A stretch of 64,000 bases of DNA from Pseudomonas sp. TMP9 (lineage in GTDB: Bacteria; Pseudomonadota; Gammaproteobacteria; Pseudomonadales; Pseudomonadaceae): NCBI RefSeq assembly GCF_037943105.1, contig NZ_CP149803.1, positions 496,001-560,000 on the forward strand, given 5' to 3'. The translations under genes were made by a program, and so were the position numbers. The notes under the pieces are model-generated. The model was not told the origin of the DNA, ran no database searches, and was given only the letters and a program-made list of their open reading frames with translations. This document shows, piece by piece, positions 29,030 through 37,026 of this stretch (the stretch's first letter is position 1; each line of letters starts with the position of its first letter).

Positions 29030-29554
29030 TTACTCAGCATCCGGCAGCTCATAGGCGTAAATCTTCTCGGCCTCCATCTGGTAGCCGGCATCGGCCAGTT
29101 CGCTGCTGGTTTGCTCGACTTTCAACGCGCCTTCGATCCAGAACGGCTGGTACAGCGCATCCATGAGTACGCCCAGTTCAGTGGTGACATGCACGATCTG
29201 ATTGGAGGGCGGTGCAGGTACATGGATGCACGCACCAAAGTACGGCACCAGCAAAAACTCGGTCACCCGGCCTTCCTCGGTCACATCCAGCGGCACGATA
29301 TAGCCCGGCAGTTTCACCGATTGGCCATTTAACGCCTGCACAACAGGAGCGTTTGGTGATTGCTGCATGGCCGCCGGCCCGGACTCAGCGAGCGCGTCGG
29401 CCAGTTGGGAGAGGTCATGCATGGGTGCCGGTTCAGTGATCTGCACAGGTGCATCGTCGGGGACCATTTCTGACCACGTCAGCTCACGCACCTCAGCAGC
29501 CGCCAACGGCAGGGCCAAAATAAGCAGCAGGGTGGCGAGCAGAGAGCGTTGCAT
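29030..29554 (-). CDS. DUF3299 exported protein of the zinc-starvation operon
   Basis: The 174-residue protein has a signal peptide (MQRSLLATLLLILALPLAAA) and the DUF3299 core: VKLPGYIVPLDV, RVTEFLLVPYFGACIHVPAPPSNQ, here cut as EFLLVPYFGACIHVP, containing a conserved Cys and His. ATG 29554 is chosen because GAGG lies 6 nt upstream; an ATG at 29566, overlapping the permease stop (ATGA), has no such site. It is the last gene of the operon. The homologue PA4066 is, as I recall, Zur-regulated. Biochemical role unknown; metal binding is inferred. Confidence 0.82.
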   Translation of the reverse strand: MQRSLLATLLLILALPLAAAEVRELTWSEMVPDDAPVQITEPAPMHDLSQLADALAESGPAAMQQSPNAPVVQALNGQSVKLPGYIVPLDVTEEGRVTEFLLVPYFGACIHVPAPPSNQIVHVTTELGVLMDALYQPFWIEGALKVEQTSSELADAGYQMEAEKIYAYELPDAE

Positions 29555-29562
29555 GTGGAACC

Positions 29563-30969
29563 TCATAACCGGATCGATAAACCATCGGCCAAGGATTGCC
29601 GATAGGCACGCCAGGCCGGAACACAGCCCATCAACAGTGCAGCGCCCAGAATAGCGCCGAGCAGCGACCACTCATAGCGCGTGGGCAGGCTTAGCGGCAA
29701 ATACAGGCCGTAGCTTGCTTGGATGTAACCTTGCGCGCCGGCAATGCCCATGTACAGCAACAGTATGCCGAGCAACACGCCGGCCAGCGCGAGGGCAAAG
29801 GCTTCGACAATCAGCAGGCTGGCGATATGCCAAGGTCGCGCGCCCACCGAGCGCAGAATGGCCATTTCCCGGCGGCGCTCGTTGAGGCTGGTGAGAATCG
29901 CCGTGAGCATGCCAATCAGTCCGGTCAGCACCACAAATAATGACACCACAAACAGCGCTTTCTCAGCAGTGCCCATCAGGCTCCACAGCTCTTGAAGTGC
30001 CACGCCGGGCAGGATGGCCAGCAGCGGCTCGCCGCGAAACTCATTGATCTCTCGTTGCAGGCTAAAGGTGGCAATTCTGCTGTTCAGGCCGAGTAGAACG
30101 GCGGTGATCTGCTTGGGCTGTAGCGCCTGCACACAGGCTACTGCGCTTGACGCTGCTGCGTTGAAAGCGGGTTCGGAATGCTCATTGAGGCGTGTCTCAA
30201 CTCCGCTTCCTCGCCCGCTTTCGCCTTGCCCCGTCTGCGCTCGTGACGCTTGTGAGCAGGCGCTAGCCCAATGGCGGACCTGTTCAGCGCTGACCTTGGC
30301 TGCGCCGCGCGCCGGCATGCCGTTTTGCCAGTCGACGTGCAGCGCTTCCATACCGGGCAAGGATATATGCAGGGTGCGGTCCACCGGCGTGCCGGTGCGT
30401 TTGAGTATGCCGACCACCTTGAAGGGTTTGTCGTCGTGTTTGACCAGGCTGATGGTGGCCACGCCGTGGGCCAGCACCAGTTCTTGATCGAGTTGGTAGT
30501 TGAGGGCTTGGGCGACTTCTGCGCCGAGCACCACTTCAAACGGGTCATCCGCGAAGGCGCGCCCGCTGCTCAGTTGCAGGGGTTGGCTGCGGGCATAACG
30601 GTAGTGCTCAAAGTAGGTTGGGTTGGTGCCCATTACCCGGTAGCCACGGTGCGAGTCACCCAGCGAAATCGGGATGGCCCACTTAACCTGACGGTGCTCG
30701 GCGAAGTGCTCGAAGCTGTCCCAGCGGATGTTGTTGGTGGCATTGCCAATACGGAACACCGAATACAGCAACAGATTAACGCTGCCTGAGCGTGCGCCGA
30801 CGATCAGGTCGGTACCGCTGATGGTGTTAGCAAAGCTGGCGCGGGCTTCAGTGCGCACGCGCTCAACCGCGAGCAACAAGCACACAGACAGGGCAATGGC
30901 GAACACCGTCAGCCACGCGGTAAAGCGGCGGTTGCCAAGGCTGGCGAGGGCGAGACGCAGTAGGTACAT
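29563..30969 (-). CDS. ABC transporter permease, FtsX/MacB type, with an in-frame insert
   Basis: The 468-residue inner-membrane protein has the FtsX layout: one N-terminal helix (TAWLTVFAIALSVCLLLAV), a large periplasmic MacB-PCD-like domain, and three C-terminal helices with NERRREMAILRSVGARPWHI. It pairs with the ATPase upstream; such transporters usually move substrates within the envelope rather than import them. Residues about 234-281 (SACSQASRAQTGQGESG onward) are foreign to the family and correspond to a 145-bp element with inverted-repeat ends, so the protein is about 48 residues longer than expected. The frame is kept. Confidence 0.9.
   Translation of the reverse strand: MYLLRLALASLGNRRFTAWLTVFAIALSVCLLLAVERVRTEARASFANTISGTDLIVGARSGSVNLLLYSVFRIGNATNNIRWDSFEHFAEHRQVKWAIPISLGDSHRGYRVMGTNPTYFEHYRYARSQPLQLSSGRAFADDPFEVVLGAEVAQALNYQLDQELVLAHGVATISLVKHDDKPFKVVGILKRTGTPVDRTLHISLPGMEALHVDWQNGMPARGAAKVSAEQVRHWASACSQASRAQTGQGESGRGSGVETRLNEHSEPAFNAAASSAVACVQALQPKQITAVLLGLNSRIATFSLQREINEFRGEPLLAILPGVALQELWSLMGTAEKALFVVSLFVVLTGLIGMLTAILTSLNERRREMAILRSVGARPWHIASLLIVEAFALALAGVLLGILLLYMGIAGAQGYIQASYGLYLPLSLPTRYEWSLLGAILGAALLMGCVPAWRAYRQSLADGLSIRL
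30121..30265. mobile_element. 145-bp in-frame insert with terminal inverted repeats
   Basis: The ends are TAGCGCCTGCACAC (30121-30134) and GTGAGCAGGCGCTA (30252-30265), inverted repeats with one mismatch in 14. Nested inside are GAAAGCGGG/CCCGCTTTC (30163-30171, 30214-30222) and TTGAG/CTCAA (30185-30200), so it can fold into one long cruciform. It lies inside the permease gene without breaking the frame. It encodes no protein of its own and resembles a non-autonomous palindromic repeat. Confidence 0.7.
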
Positions 30970-30971
30970 CG

Positions 30972-31682
30972 TTAAATCTCCGCCAGTCGGGTGGCGCGGT
31001 TGAGGTCGGCCAACGACAGGCTGCGATCAAACAGTCGCGCCAGGCTTTGGTCATGGCTGACAAACAGCAAGCTGGAACCGGCGGCGCGGCATTCGGCGAA
31101 CAGCAGTTCGAGAAAGGCCTCGCGGGCGTCGGCGTCCAAGGCTGAGGTGGGCTCGTCGGCGATCACCAACTCAGGTTGGCCGATCAGGGCGCGGGCGGCG
31201 GCGACGCGCTGTTGCTGGCCAATCGACAAATCGCCGGCGCGGCGTTCCTGCAGTTCGGGTTGCTGCAAGCCTAAGTGGGCGAGTAGGGCGCTGCTGGCCT
31301 TGGCTACACTGCCATGTCGCTGCACGGCACGGCTGGCGCGCAGCGTGGAGAAATGGCAAGGCAACTCAACATTTTCACGCACCGAAAGAAACGGCAGTAG
31401 GTTGAATTGCTGAAAGATATAGCCGGTGTGATCGACGCGAAAACGGTCGCGGCTGCCTGCCGATAATTTGCTTAAATCCTGGCCCAGCAACTCAATGCTG
31501 CCGCGGTTGGGCTGCTGCACGCCGCCGAGCAGGCCCAGTAAGGTGGTTTTGCCGCTGCCGCTGGGGCCTTTAAGAAATAGGCTTTCGCCGCGTTGCAGGG
31601 TGAACGTGGCAATGTCCAGCAGCTCGGGCTGACCGGGCCAGGCAAAGCCTACGTTGGACAGTTGAATCAGGGCTGAACTCAT
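30972..31682 (-). CDS. ABC transporter ATP-binding protein (LolD/MacB type)
   Basis: The 236-residue ATPase has Walker A GPSGSGKTT (about residues 38-46), the signature DLSIGQQQRVA in place of LSGGQ, Walker B LVIADEPTSALD, and the switch histidine in FVSHD. It groups with the small ATPases of FtsX-type exporters. ATG 31682 is preferred; a GTG at 31703 is possible. It ends 3 nt before the permease, so the two form one transporter. Confidence 0.93.
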   Translation of the reverse strand: MSSALIQLSNVGFAWPGQPELLDIATFTLQRGESLFLKGPSGSGKTTLLGLLGGVQQPNRGSIELLGQDLSKLSAGSRDRFRVDHTGYIFQQFNLLPFLSVRENVELPCHFSTLRASRAVQRHGSVAKASSALLAHLGLQQPELQERRAGDLSIGQQQRVAAARALIGQPELVIADEPTSALDADAREAFLELLFAECRAAGSSLLFVSHDQSLARLFDRSLSLADLNRATRLAEI

Positions 31683-31777
31683 GGGGCAACTCGTCTGGTT
31701 CACGCTAGCGGCTGAAGGTGGCGGCGCTTGTACTTTTGCGAGGCGCCAGCGAGAGGACGCCTACATAGGTGCTGAAG

Positions 31778-32374
31778 TTAAAAGCGCAAAGTTGGCTGCG
31801 CAGCTGACAGCTCTAGACCTTGCTGGCCATTCGGGCCGATTAGTTGTACCTGAATTTTTGCGGTGGCGGGGAAGCGCTTGAACAGCTCGCGCAGGTCAAG
31901 TTGTTGCAAATCATCAGGCTTCTGGCAGTTGAAGGTGTAATGCGCCTGGATATCGCTGTGCTCGCTGTCATGATTTTTTTCATGGTCATGGTCATGGTCA
32001 TGGCCTTGCTCAGACTCGGCGAACAGCGGACTTTCCAGCGTTTGCTGGCTCACGCTGCACTCGCCGGCGCTCAGGCTGAACAAGGTCAGCGGTTGCTGTA
32101 AGTGGTTGCGAACTGCAGCCACCTTGGCTTTATCGGCAGCACTGTTGGCCGCATGTTCGAAGCCGACTAGGTTCATGGCGGGGCTTTCCAGCTGCAACTC
32201 CAGTGCCTTGCCATCGAGCACGATGTTCAATTGGGCGGCGCCATGTTCATGGGCATTGAGGCTGCCATGCTCGTCTTGCGCGTGCTCATGCTCAGCATGC
32301 GCATGGCCGTGTTCGGCAGCGCCCGTGGCGAGGGGCAGTAAAGCAAATGGCAGGGCAAGTAGCAGGCGGCGCAT
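31778..32374 (-). CDS. zrgA: His-rich exported zinc-binding protein, ZrgA-like (DUF2796)
   Basis: The 198-residue protein has a signal peptide (residues 1-20) and two histidine-rich stretches: residues 22-44 (HGHAHAEHEHAQDEHG...) and 125-139 (HDHDHDHEKNHDSEH). Between them is the DUF2796 core (GAAQLNIVLDGKALELQLES). ZrgA in Vibrio is a zinc-regulated periplasmic protein that aids zinc uptake. It is the first gene of a four-gene operon behind a near-perfect Zur site, with CGGAG before the ATG. Zinc binding in the periplasm is strongly suggested; a direct role in import is inferred. Confidence 0.87.
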   Translation of the reverse strand: MRRLLLALPFALLPLATGAAEHGHAHAEHEHAQDEHGSLNAHEHGAAQLNIVLDGKALELQLESPAMNLVGFEHAANSAADKAKVAAVRNHLQQPLTLFSLSAGECSVSQQTLESPLFAESEQGHDHDHDHEKNHDSEHSDIQAHYTFNCQKPDDLQQLDLRELFKRFPATAKIQVQLIGPNGQQGLELSAAQPTLRF

Positions 32375-32402
32375 GGCAGACTCCGAGCAGAAATAATGGC
32401 GT

Positions 32403-32417
32403 TGTTACGTTATAACA
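32403..32417. promoter_or_regulatory. Zur operator of the zinc-starvation operon
   Basis: TGTTACGTTATAACA matches the gammaproteobacterial Zur core TGTTATANTATAACA at 12 of 14 defined bases. It is centred 36 bp upstream of the DUF2796 gene, and its TATAAC (minus strand) could be the -10 element, so zinc-bound Zur would repress by blocking polymerase. Confidence 0.82.
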
Positions 32418-32500
32418 AATTAAGGTAGTTGTGGCCAGCCCTGCTTGGCGGTGCGCTGCGTGCATGGGAGCATGGCCGCTGATCAGAAGAGGGCTGTGTG

Positions 32501-32848
32501 ATGGTACGAATTCGTGGACAAATTGGCGCTTGGCCGGTGGACTTGACGGTTGAGCTGGAGGCGCAGGAATGGGCGCAGCTGGCCCAGCAACTGTCCCCAG
32601 AAGCTGCGTCTGCGCCGCACGTTGCTGGCGCCGCTATGACCAACGATGCGCTGTGGCAAACCACACTGGCGCTAGTGCGCCGTGCCGGTCAGGTCGAGGG
32701 CCCGCAGTTACTCAGCCAGCTCGCAGGTCTTGCAGGTGGCGAGACGGCGGCTAAGCGTCTGCTGGTGCGGCTCCGTCATTGTGCGCAGGTGCGCATGGAG
32801 GCAGGCGCGGATGCGCCGATCTATCACTGGGTGGACGAGCAGGCGTGA
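32501..32848 (+). CDS. Conserved hypothetical protein
   Basis: The 115-residue protein (MVRIRGQIGAWPVDLTVELE) has no domain I can name. It has a beta-rich, hydrophobic N-terminus without a signal peptide and a helical C-terminal half with RLLVRLRHCAQVRM. The ATG at 32501 follows AGAGGG; a GTG lies one codon upstream. It is divergent from the zinc operon and convergent with ybbN. I recall a gene at this place (PA4062) in P. aeruginosa, which supports it being real. Confidence 0.7.
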   Translation: MVRIRGQIGAWPVDLTVELEAQEWAQLAQQLSPEAASAPHVAGAAMTNDALWQTTLALVRRAGQVEGPQLLSQLAGLAGGETAAKRLLVRLRHCAQVRMEAGADAPIYHWVDEQA

Positions 32849-32928
32849 GTTGAGGTCGCGCAGCGGCGCTTAACAGCGCCGCTGCGGGTGATGCCGGCTC
32901 GCGAGGGCGCGCCCGTTAGCTTGTGTGA

Positions 32929-33801
32929 TTAATAAATCGCTTGATACAGCTTGCGCCGGTACGCGGTGACCAGCGGGTGGTCATTGCCCAGCAGGTCGAA
33001 AACTTGCAGCAGGGTCTTGTGTGGCAAGCCATCGGCGTAGTTGCGATTGCGTTTAAACAGCGTCAGCAGGGCGTCCAGCGCCGGCTCGTAGTGCTGGCGT
33101 GCCAGTTGCTGGATGGCCAGTTGGTAACAGGCTTCATCGTCTTCGGCATTTAGCCCTAGACGAGTTTTCAGGCTGGCCACCTCCGGCAGCTCGCTGGCTT
33201 GGTGCAGAAAGGTCAATTGCGCGCGCGCGCCGGCCAGCGCCTGTTTGTGCTCATCGCCTGTGACCGCAGCTAGCACGCTTTGCGCTTCGTCCAGCTCGCC
33301 ACGCTCTGCCAGGCAGCGGGCGTAGAGAATCAGCGCGGCGGCCTGTTCATTGTTCTCTGTAAGCAAGACCTTGAGCACTGCCTCGGCGTCGGCAAAACGG
33401 CCTTCGCTGAACAGCGCCTGCGCCGCTTCCATTGGGTCGGCAGCCGCCGGGGCAGGTTCGGCGACGTGGGGTTTGAGCATCTCGCGGACTGCTGACTCTG
33501 GTTGCGCGCCGGCAAAGCCGTCTACCGGCAGGCCATCTTTGAACAGCACCACCGTGGGTAGGCTGCGGATACCAAAGCGGGTGACGATGTCTTGTTCGAG
33601 GTCGCAGTTGACCTTGGCCAGCAGCAGCTCGCCTTGGTATTCCTCGGTAATTTTTGCCAGCAGCGGCATCAGCGCCTTACACGGCGCACACCACTCGGCC
33701 CAAAAATCCACCAAAACGGGTTTTTTGAATGAATTCTCGATCACCAGCTGTTCGAAGCTGGCGCTGCCTGCGATATCAAAAATGTAAGGGGAGTCGCTCA
33801 T
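32929..33801 (-). CDS. ybbN: Thioredoxin-like co-chaperone YbbN/CnoX
   Basis: The 290-residue protein has an N-terminal thioredoxin fold with WCAPC (C38, C41) and the cis-proline region RSLPTVVLF, then a TPR region (EAAQALFSEGRFADAEAVLK onward). E. coli CnoX holds proteins against oxidative aggregation and works with GroEL and DnaK; its Trx motif is SxxC, whereas here both cysteines are present, so oxidoreductase activity is possible. Length matches the family. No close promoter was identified. Confidence 0.92.
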   Translation of the reverse strand: MSDSPYIFDIAGSASFEQLVIENSFKKPVLVDFWAEWCAPCKALMPLLAKITEEYQGELLLAKVNCDLEQDIVTRFGIRSLPTVVLFKDGLPVDGFAGAQPESAVREMLKPHVAEPAPAAADPMEAAQALFSEGRFADAEAVLKVLLTENNEQAAALILYARCLAERGELDEAQSVLAAVTGDEHKQALAGARAQLTFLHQASELPEVASLKTRLGLNAEDDEACYQLAIQQLARQHYEPALDALLTLFKRNRNYADGLPHKTLLQVFDLLGNDHPLVTAYRRKLYQAIY

Positions 33802-33901
33802 GATCGGTCTCGGCTGGGCGCTGGTTATGCTGGGGTTCGGTGCGCGGGGCTATAGATACACTGGACTATAAGTGCGGGCGCGGTGCGCGGGATACAAGGG
33901 T

Positions 33902-34558
33902 TCAAATACGCTCAGCATGGTACAGGCTGACATGACGAAATTCAGCGGGTTCGGCTAAATCTGGCCAGGTAGAGACCTCAAAGGTGCCGAGGCGCTGATA
34001 CAGCGGATGTTGAAAGTTGCGTACCCGCGAGTCGGCCACCAGTGCTTGGCGGCCACGGCTGAGAAACTGCTCAAGTAGCGGCAAATTAGCGCGGTCATAG
34101 AGCACATCGGCCACGATAATCAGGTCGAAGCGATCGGCCTCGCTAAAGAAATCGGCTGAATAACTCAGCGTCACCTGATTCAGCGCGGCGTTAGCCCGGC
34201 AGGCGTCGATAGCCAGCGGGTCGAGGTCGCAGGCCACCACCTCCAACGCGCCGGCTTTAGCCGCCGCAATCGCGGCCACACCAGAGCCTGCGCCGAAATC
34301 CAATACACGTTTGCCGCGCACCCATTCGCGGTTTTCCGCCAGCCAGCGGGCCAGCACTAGGCCGCTGGCCCAGCAGAAGCACCAGTAAGGCGGCTCCTCA
34401 AGGATGAGGCGGGTTTCTTCCGGGCTGAAGCAGCGGTGCATATTCGCCGGGTCAATCAGCCATAGCGTAATGTCGGTGCCTGGCAACGTCTGCGCGCTGA
34501 GCTGAGCATCGCCCAGCAGTTCGCTCAACGCTTGCTGCAGGGCGGCGGGTGCACTCAT
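33902..34558 (-). CDS. Class I SAM-dependent methyltransferase (protein methyltransferase-like)
   Basis: The 218-residue protein has methyltransferase motif I VLDFGAGSGVAAIAAAKAGA (residues about 84-103), an acidic residue binding the ribose in ACDLDPLA, and motif IV-like LIIVADVLYDRANLP. The arrangement resembles PrmA and ETFB-lysine methyltransferases (the Nnt1/METTL20 group), so a protein substrate is likely but unproven. Its ATG overlaps the upstream lipoprotein stop by 4 nt. Confidence 0.85.
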   Translation of the reverse strand: MSAPAALQQALSELLGDAQLSAQTLPGTDITLWLIDPANMHRCFSPEETRLILEEPPYWCFCWASGLVLARWLAENREWVRGKRVLDFGAGSGVAAIAAAKAGALEVVACDLDPLAIDACRANAALNQVTLSYSADFFSEADRFDLIIVADVLYDRANLPLLEQFLSRGRQALVADSRVRNFQHPLYQRLGTFEVSTWPDLAEPAEFRHVSLYHAERI

Positions 34559-35001
34559 GGTGCCGGCACCAGGCGTAATTCCCCGAGCGCCTGTGTTTCG
34601 CTTCGGGTAATGGGTAGCGCAGGCAGGCGCAGTATCAGGCGTCCCGCTTGATTGGCGCGGCCATGCAGCTCGATGCGCGCATGTTTATCGAAGGTTTGCG
34701 GGTTGAATGGCAATCGAAACTGCAGCGGGTTGCCAGTGCCCCGCAGCTGGATACTGCCCAGCAGTGCCTGAGGATTGCCGCGCGAGTCGACGGCCAGGAG
34801 AGCCAGCTCAATATCAGCAGCAGCGGGCACATTTAACAGGCTACCGCTCAGCTCGCGCTGATAGGCCGGCAGTGGGGCGGTTTGAATCGCGGGCTGAGGC
34901 GCTGCTGCAGGCGGCGGTGCTGGGCTGTCGCTGGCGCACCCGCTCATCAGGGCGAGCAGGCTCAGTAAAATCAGCGCTTGCAACGGTGTGTGGGCGTTCA
35001 T
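34555..35001 (-). CDS. Lipoprotein of the YscW/YbaY pilotin-like family
   Basis: The 148-residue protein has a lipoprotein signal ending in LALMSGC (acylated C22), a short A/P-rich linker, and a beta-rich domain ([20 protein letters not shown] ... [12 protein letters not shown]) typical of the YscW/YbaY family found in secretion pilotins and stand-alone lipoproteins. ATG 35001 is chosen over a TTG at 35013. It is co-translated with the methyltransferase; no secretion genes are nearby, so a pilotin function is not claimed. Confidence 0.78.
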   Translation of the reverse strand: MNAHTPLQALILLSLLALMSGCASDSPAPPPAAAPQPAIQTAPLPAYQRELSGSLLNVPAAADIELALLAVDSRGNPQALLGSIQLRGTGNPLQFRLPFNPQTFDKHARIELHGRANQAGRLILRLPALPITRSETQALGELRLVPAP

Positions 35002-35036
35002 CGAGGGCGTCAATTCCGCTGGTTTGATGGGGCGTC

Positions 35037-35065
35037 TGTATACCGCAAACCCCTCGGTTTGTCTT
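35037..35065 (-). promoter_or_regulatory. Candidate promoter of the lipoprotein-methyltransferase pair
   Basis: Minus-strand AAGACA (35065-35060) and TATACA (35042-35037) have a 17-bp spacer. The -35 overlaps that of the opposing nrdR candidate. Confidence 0.42.
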
Positions 35066-35086
35066 GCCAGAGGGATGCGCTACCAT
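35059..35086 (+). promoter_or_regulatory. Candidate nrdR-ribD promoter
   Basis: TTGTCT (35059-35064) and TACCAT (35081-35086) have a 16-bp spacer and lie 30 bp before the nrdR ATG. Confidence 0.4.
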
Positions 35087-35116
35087 GGCTGCTTTCGTTC
35101 TCAGGCTGCTTTATTT

Positions 35117-35581
35117 ATGCATTGCCCTTTTTGCGCTGCCAATGACACCAAAGTGATTGATTCGCGGCTGGTTGCCGAGGGTGAGCAGGTGCGTCGTCGG
35201 CGCGAATGCTTGGCGTGTGAAGAGCGGTTCACCACCTTTGAGACTGCCGAGCTGGTGATGCCGCGCCTGATCAAGCAGGACGGCAGCCGCCAGCCCTTCG
35301 ATGAGGACAAGCTGCGTGCCGGCATGCAGCGCGCGTTGGAGAAGCGCCCGGTGAGCATCGAGCGTCTAGAGGCCGCCATCGCCCACATCAAGCACAAGCT
35401 GCGCGCCACTGGCGAGCGTGAGGTCAAGTCGCTGGTGCTCGGTGAGTTAGTGATGACCGAGCTGCAAAAGCTTGATGAAGTGGCCTATATACGTTTTGCC
35501 TCGGTGTACAAACGCTTTCAGGACCTCAACGAGTTCCGTGAGGAAATTGATCGGTTGTCCCGCGAGCCGGGCAAAGCCTGA
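35117..35581 (+). CDS. nrdR: Transcriptional repressor NrdR
   Basis: NrdR senses dATP/ATP and represses ribonucleotide reductase operons. The 154-residue protein has a zinc ribbon (CPFC near the N-terminus, CLAC at residues 31-34) and an ATP-cone domain ([20 protein letters not shown]). The start ATG 35117 gives the conserved MHCPFC; the frame is open to 34988 without conservation. Its TGA shares one base with the ribD ATG, as in other pseudomonads. Confidence 0.97.
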   Translation: MHCPFCAANDTKVIDSRLVAEGEQVRRRRECLACEERFTTFETAELVMPRLIKQDGSRQPFDEDKLRAGMQRALEKRPVSIERLEAAIAHIKHKLRATGEREVKSLVLGELVMTELQKLDEVAYIRFASVYKRFQDLNEFREEIDRLSREPGKA

Positions 35582-36699
35582 TGATCAATACCGATCACGC
35601 CTTTATGGCGCGCGCGCTGGAGCTGGCCCGTAAAGGCCTGTATTCCACCCACCCCAACCCGCGTGTCGGCTGCGTGATTGTGCAAGACGGGCGCATTGTC
35701 GGGGAAGGTTGGCATGCCCGCGCGGGCGAGCCACACGCTGAAGTGCATGCGCTGCGTCAGGCGGGTGAGCACGCCCGTGGCGCGACGGCCTATGTGACCT
35801 TGGAACCCTGCAGCCACCAAGGCCGCACGCCGCCCTGTGCTGATGCGCTAATCAATGCCGGGGTTGCCCGCGTGGTTGCCGCCATGCAGGACCCTAACCC
35901 GCAGGTCAGCGGTAGTGGTTTGTTGCGCTTGATGCATGCCGGCATCGCCGTGCAGTGCGGTGTGCTGGAGGCTGACGCGCGGGTGCTTAACGCCGGGTTT
36001 ATTAAGCGTATGCAGCAGGGTTTGCCGTTTGTGCGGGTCAAGCTGGCCATGAGTTTGGATGGGCGCACGGCCATGGCCAGCGGCGAGAGCCAATGGATCA
36101 CCGGACCGGCCGCGCGTTCTGCAGTGCAGCGATTGCGCGCGCGCTCAAGCGTTGTGCTCACCGGTGCCGATACGGTGCTGGCCGACGGTGCGCGCCTAAC
36201 CGTACGTGAGAGTGAGTTGGGCTTGAGCCCGGAGCAGAGCTTTATGGCCTTGTCGCGTCAGCCCTTGCGGGTGCTGGTGGATGGGCGTTTGCGGGTGCCG
36301 CTGAGCGTGCCGTTCTTTGAGGCGGGTGCGGCCATGGTGGCGACCTGCGCGGCAGCGTCTGCCCGTGATCGCTATCAGGACGATGGACACGAACTATTGG
36401 CGGTGCCGGGCAGCAACGGGCATGTTGACCTGCGCAAACTGCTGGCCGAGTTAGCGACGCGCGGCGCCAACGAGGTGTTGGTCGAAGCCGGCCCACGCCT
36501 AGCGGGAGCATTTGCCCGCTTAGGGTTGGTGGATGAATACCAGTTGTTTGTTGCCCCCAAGCTGCTTGGCTCCAGCGCGCGTCCGCTGCTGGATTTACCG
36601 TTGGCGCGAATGGCCGATGCGCCGGCGCTAAAGATTGTAGAGATGCGCGCCGTGGGTGATGACTGGCGCATTATTGCGGTGCCGCAGCCAGTGGAATGA
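35581..36699 (+). CDS. ribD: Bifunctional pyrimidine deaminase/reductase RibD
   Basis: RibD catalyses the second and third steps of riboflavin synthesis: deamination of the pyrimidine made by GTP cyclohydrolase II, then reduction of its ribosyl group. The 372-residue protein has the zinc deaminase domain (HAEVHAL and PCSHQGRTPPC, residues about 50-85) and a C-terminal NADPH reductase domain (VRVKLAMSLDGRTA, EVLVEAGPRLAGAF). It is translationally coupled to nrdR and lies upstream of the FMN riboswitch. Confidence 0.97.
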   Translation: MINTDHAFMARALELARKGLYSTHPNPRVGCVIVQDGRIVGEGWHARAGEPHAEVHALRQAGEHARGATAYVTLEPCSHQGRTPPCADALINAGVARVVAAMQDPNPQVSGSGLLRLMHAGIAVQCGVLEADARVLNAGFIKRMQQGLPFVRVKLAMSLDGRTAMASGESQWITGPAARSAVQRLRARSSVVLTGADTVLADGARLTVRESELGLSPEQSFMALSRQPLRVLVDGRLRVPLSVPFFEAGAAMVATCAAASARDRYQDDGHELLAVPGSNGHVDLRKLLAELATRGANEVLVEAGPRLAGAFARLGLVDEYQLFVAPKLLGSSARPLLDLPLARMADAPALKIVEMRAVGDDWRIIAVPQPVE

Positions 36700-36782
36700 T
36701 AGGCAGTTGGCCGGTGTTTGCCGATGCAGAGCGGCGGCCATCTGTGGTAAAACGCGTCTCGCCTGCGCACGCAGGCCTTAAC

Positions 36783-36933
36783 GTTCTCAGGGCGGGGTGT
36801 AATTCCCCACCGGCGGTAATGGCTGCAAAAGCCTAGCCCGCGAGCGCTTGCAGAGGTGCTGTAAAGTACGCTGCAAGGTCAGCAGACCCGGTGTGATTCC
36901 GGGGCCGACGGTTAAAGTCCGGATAAAGAGAGA
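36783..36933 (+). ncRNA. FMN riboswitch (RFN element)
   Basis: The conserved RFN blocks are present in order: CTCAGGGCGGGGTGTAATTC, CCCACCGGCGGTAAT, AGCCCGCGAGCG, GGTCAGCAGACCCGGTG, GATTCCGGGGCCGACGG and TTAAAGTCCGGATAAAGAGA. It binds FMN and lies 170 nt upstream of ribE. A variable stem is inserted after GAGCG (36845-36880). Confidence 0.96.
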
Positions 36934-37005
36934 GCGGGATTGCCTCAAAAGGCGCGCTTAGGCGTGCCTGGACATCCCTTTCGATCAAACGCGCTCTGTT
37001 TTTTT
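36931..37005 (+). terminator. FMN riboswitch expression platform (terminator)
   Basis: AGAGCG (36931-36936), at the edge of the aptamer, can pair with CGCTCT (36992-36997), which is followed by G and seven T (36999-37005). An inner 7-bp hairpin (36951-36957 with 36962-36968) sits within. FMN binding would favour this terminator. Confidence 0.68.
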
Positions 37006-37026
37006 ATAAAACAGGAGTTGGTCTTA

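Noticed and set aside
30138..30789. Overlapping ORFs on both strands around the permease insert, as a separate gene
   Set aside because: They do not respect the element ends, lack start signals, and disappear outside the permease; the permease frame itself explains the coding bias.
36940..37026. Longer version of the ribE leader ORF starting at 36940
   Set aside because: The extension runs through the riboswitch terminator stem and T tract and has no ribosome-binding site; only the internal ATG at 37027 has one.
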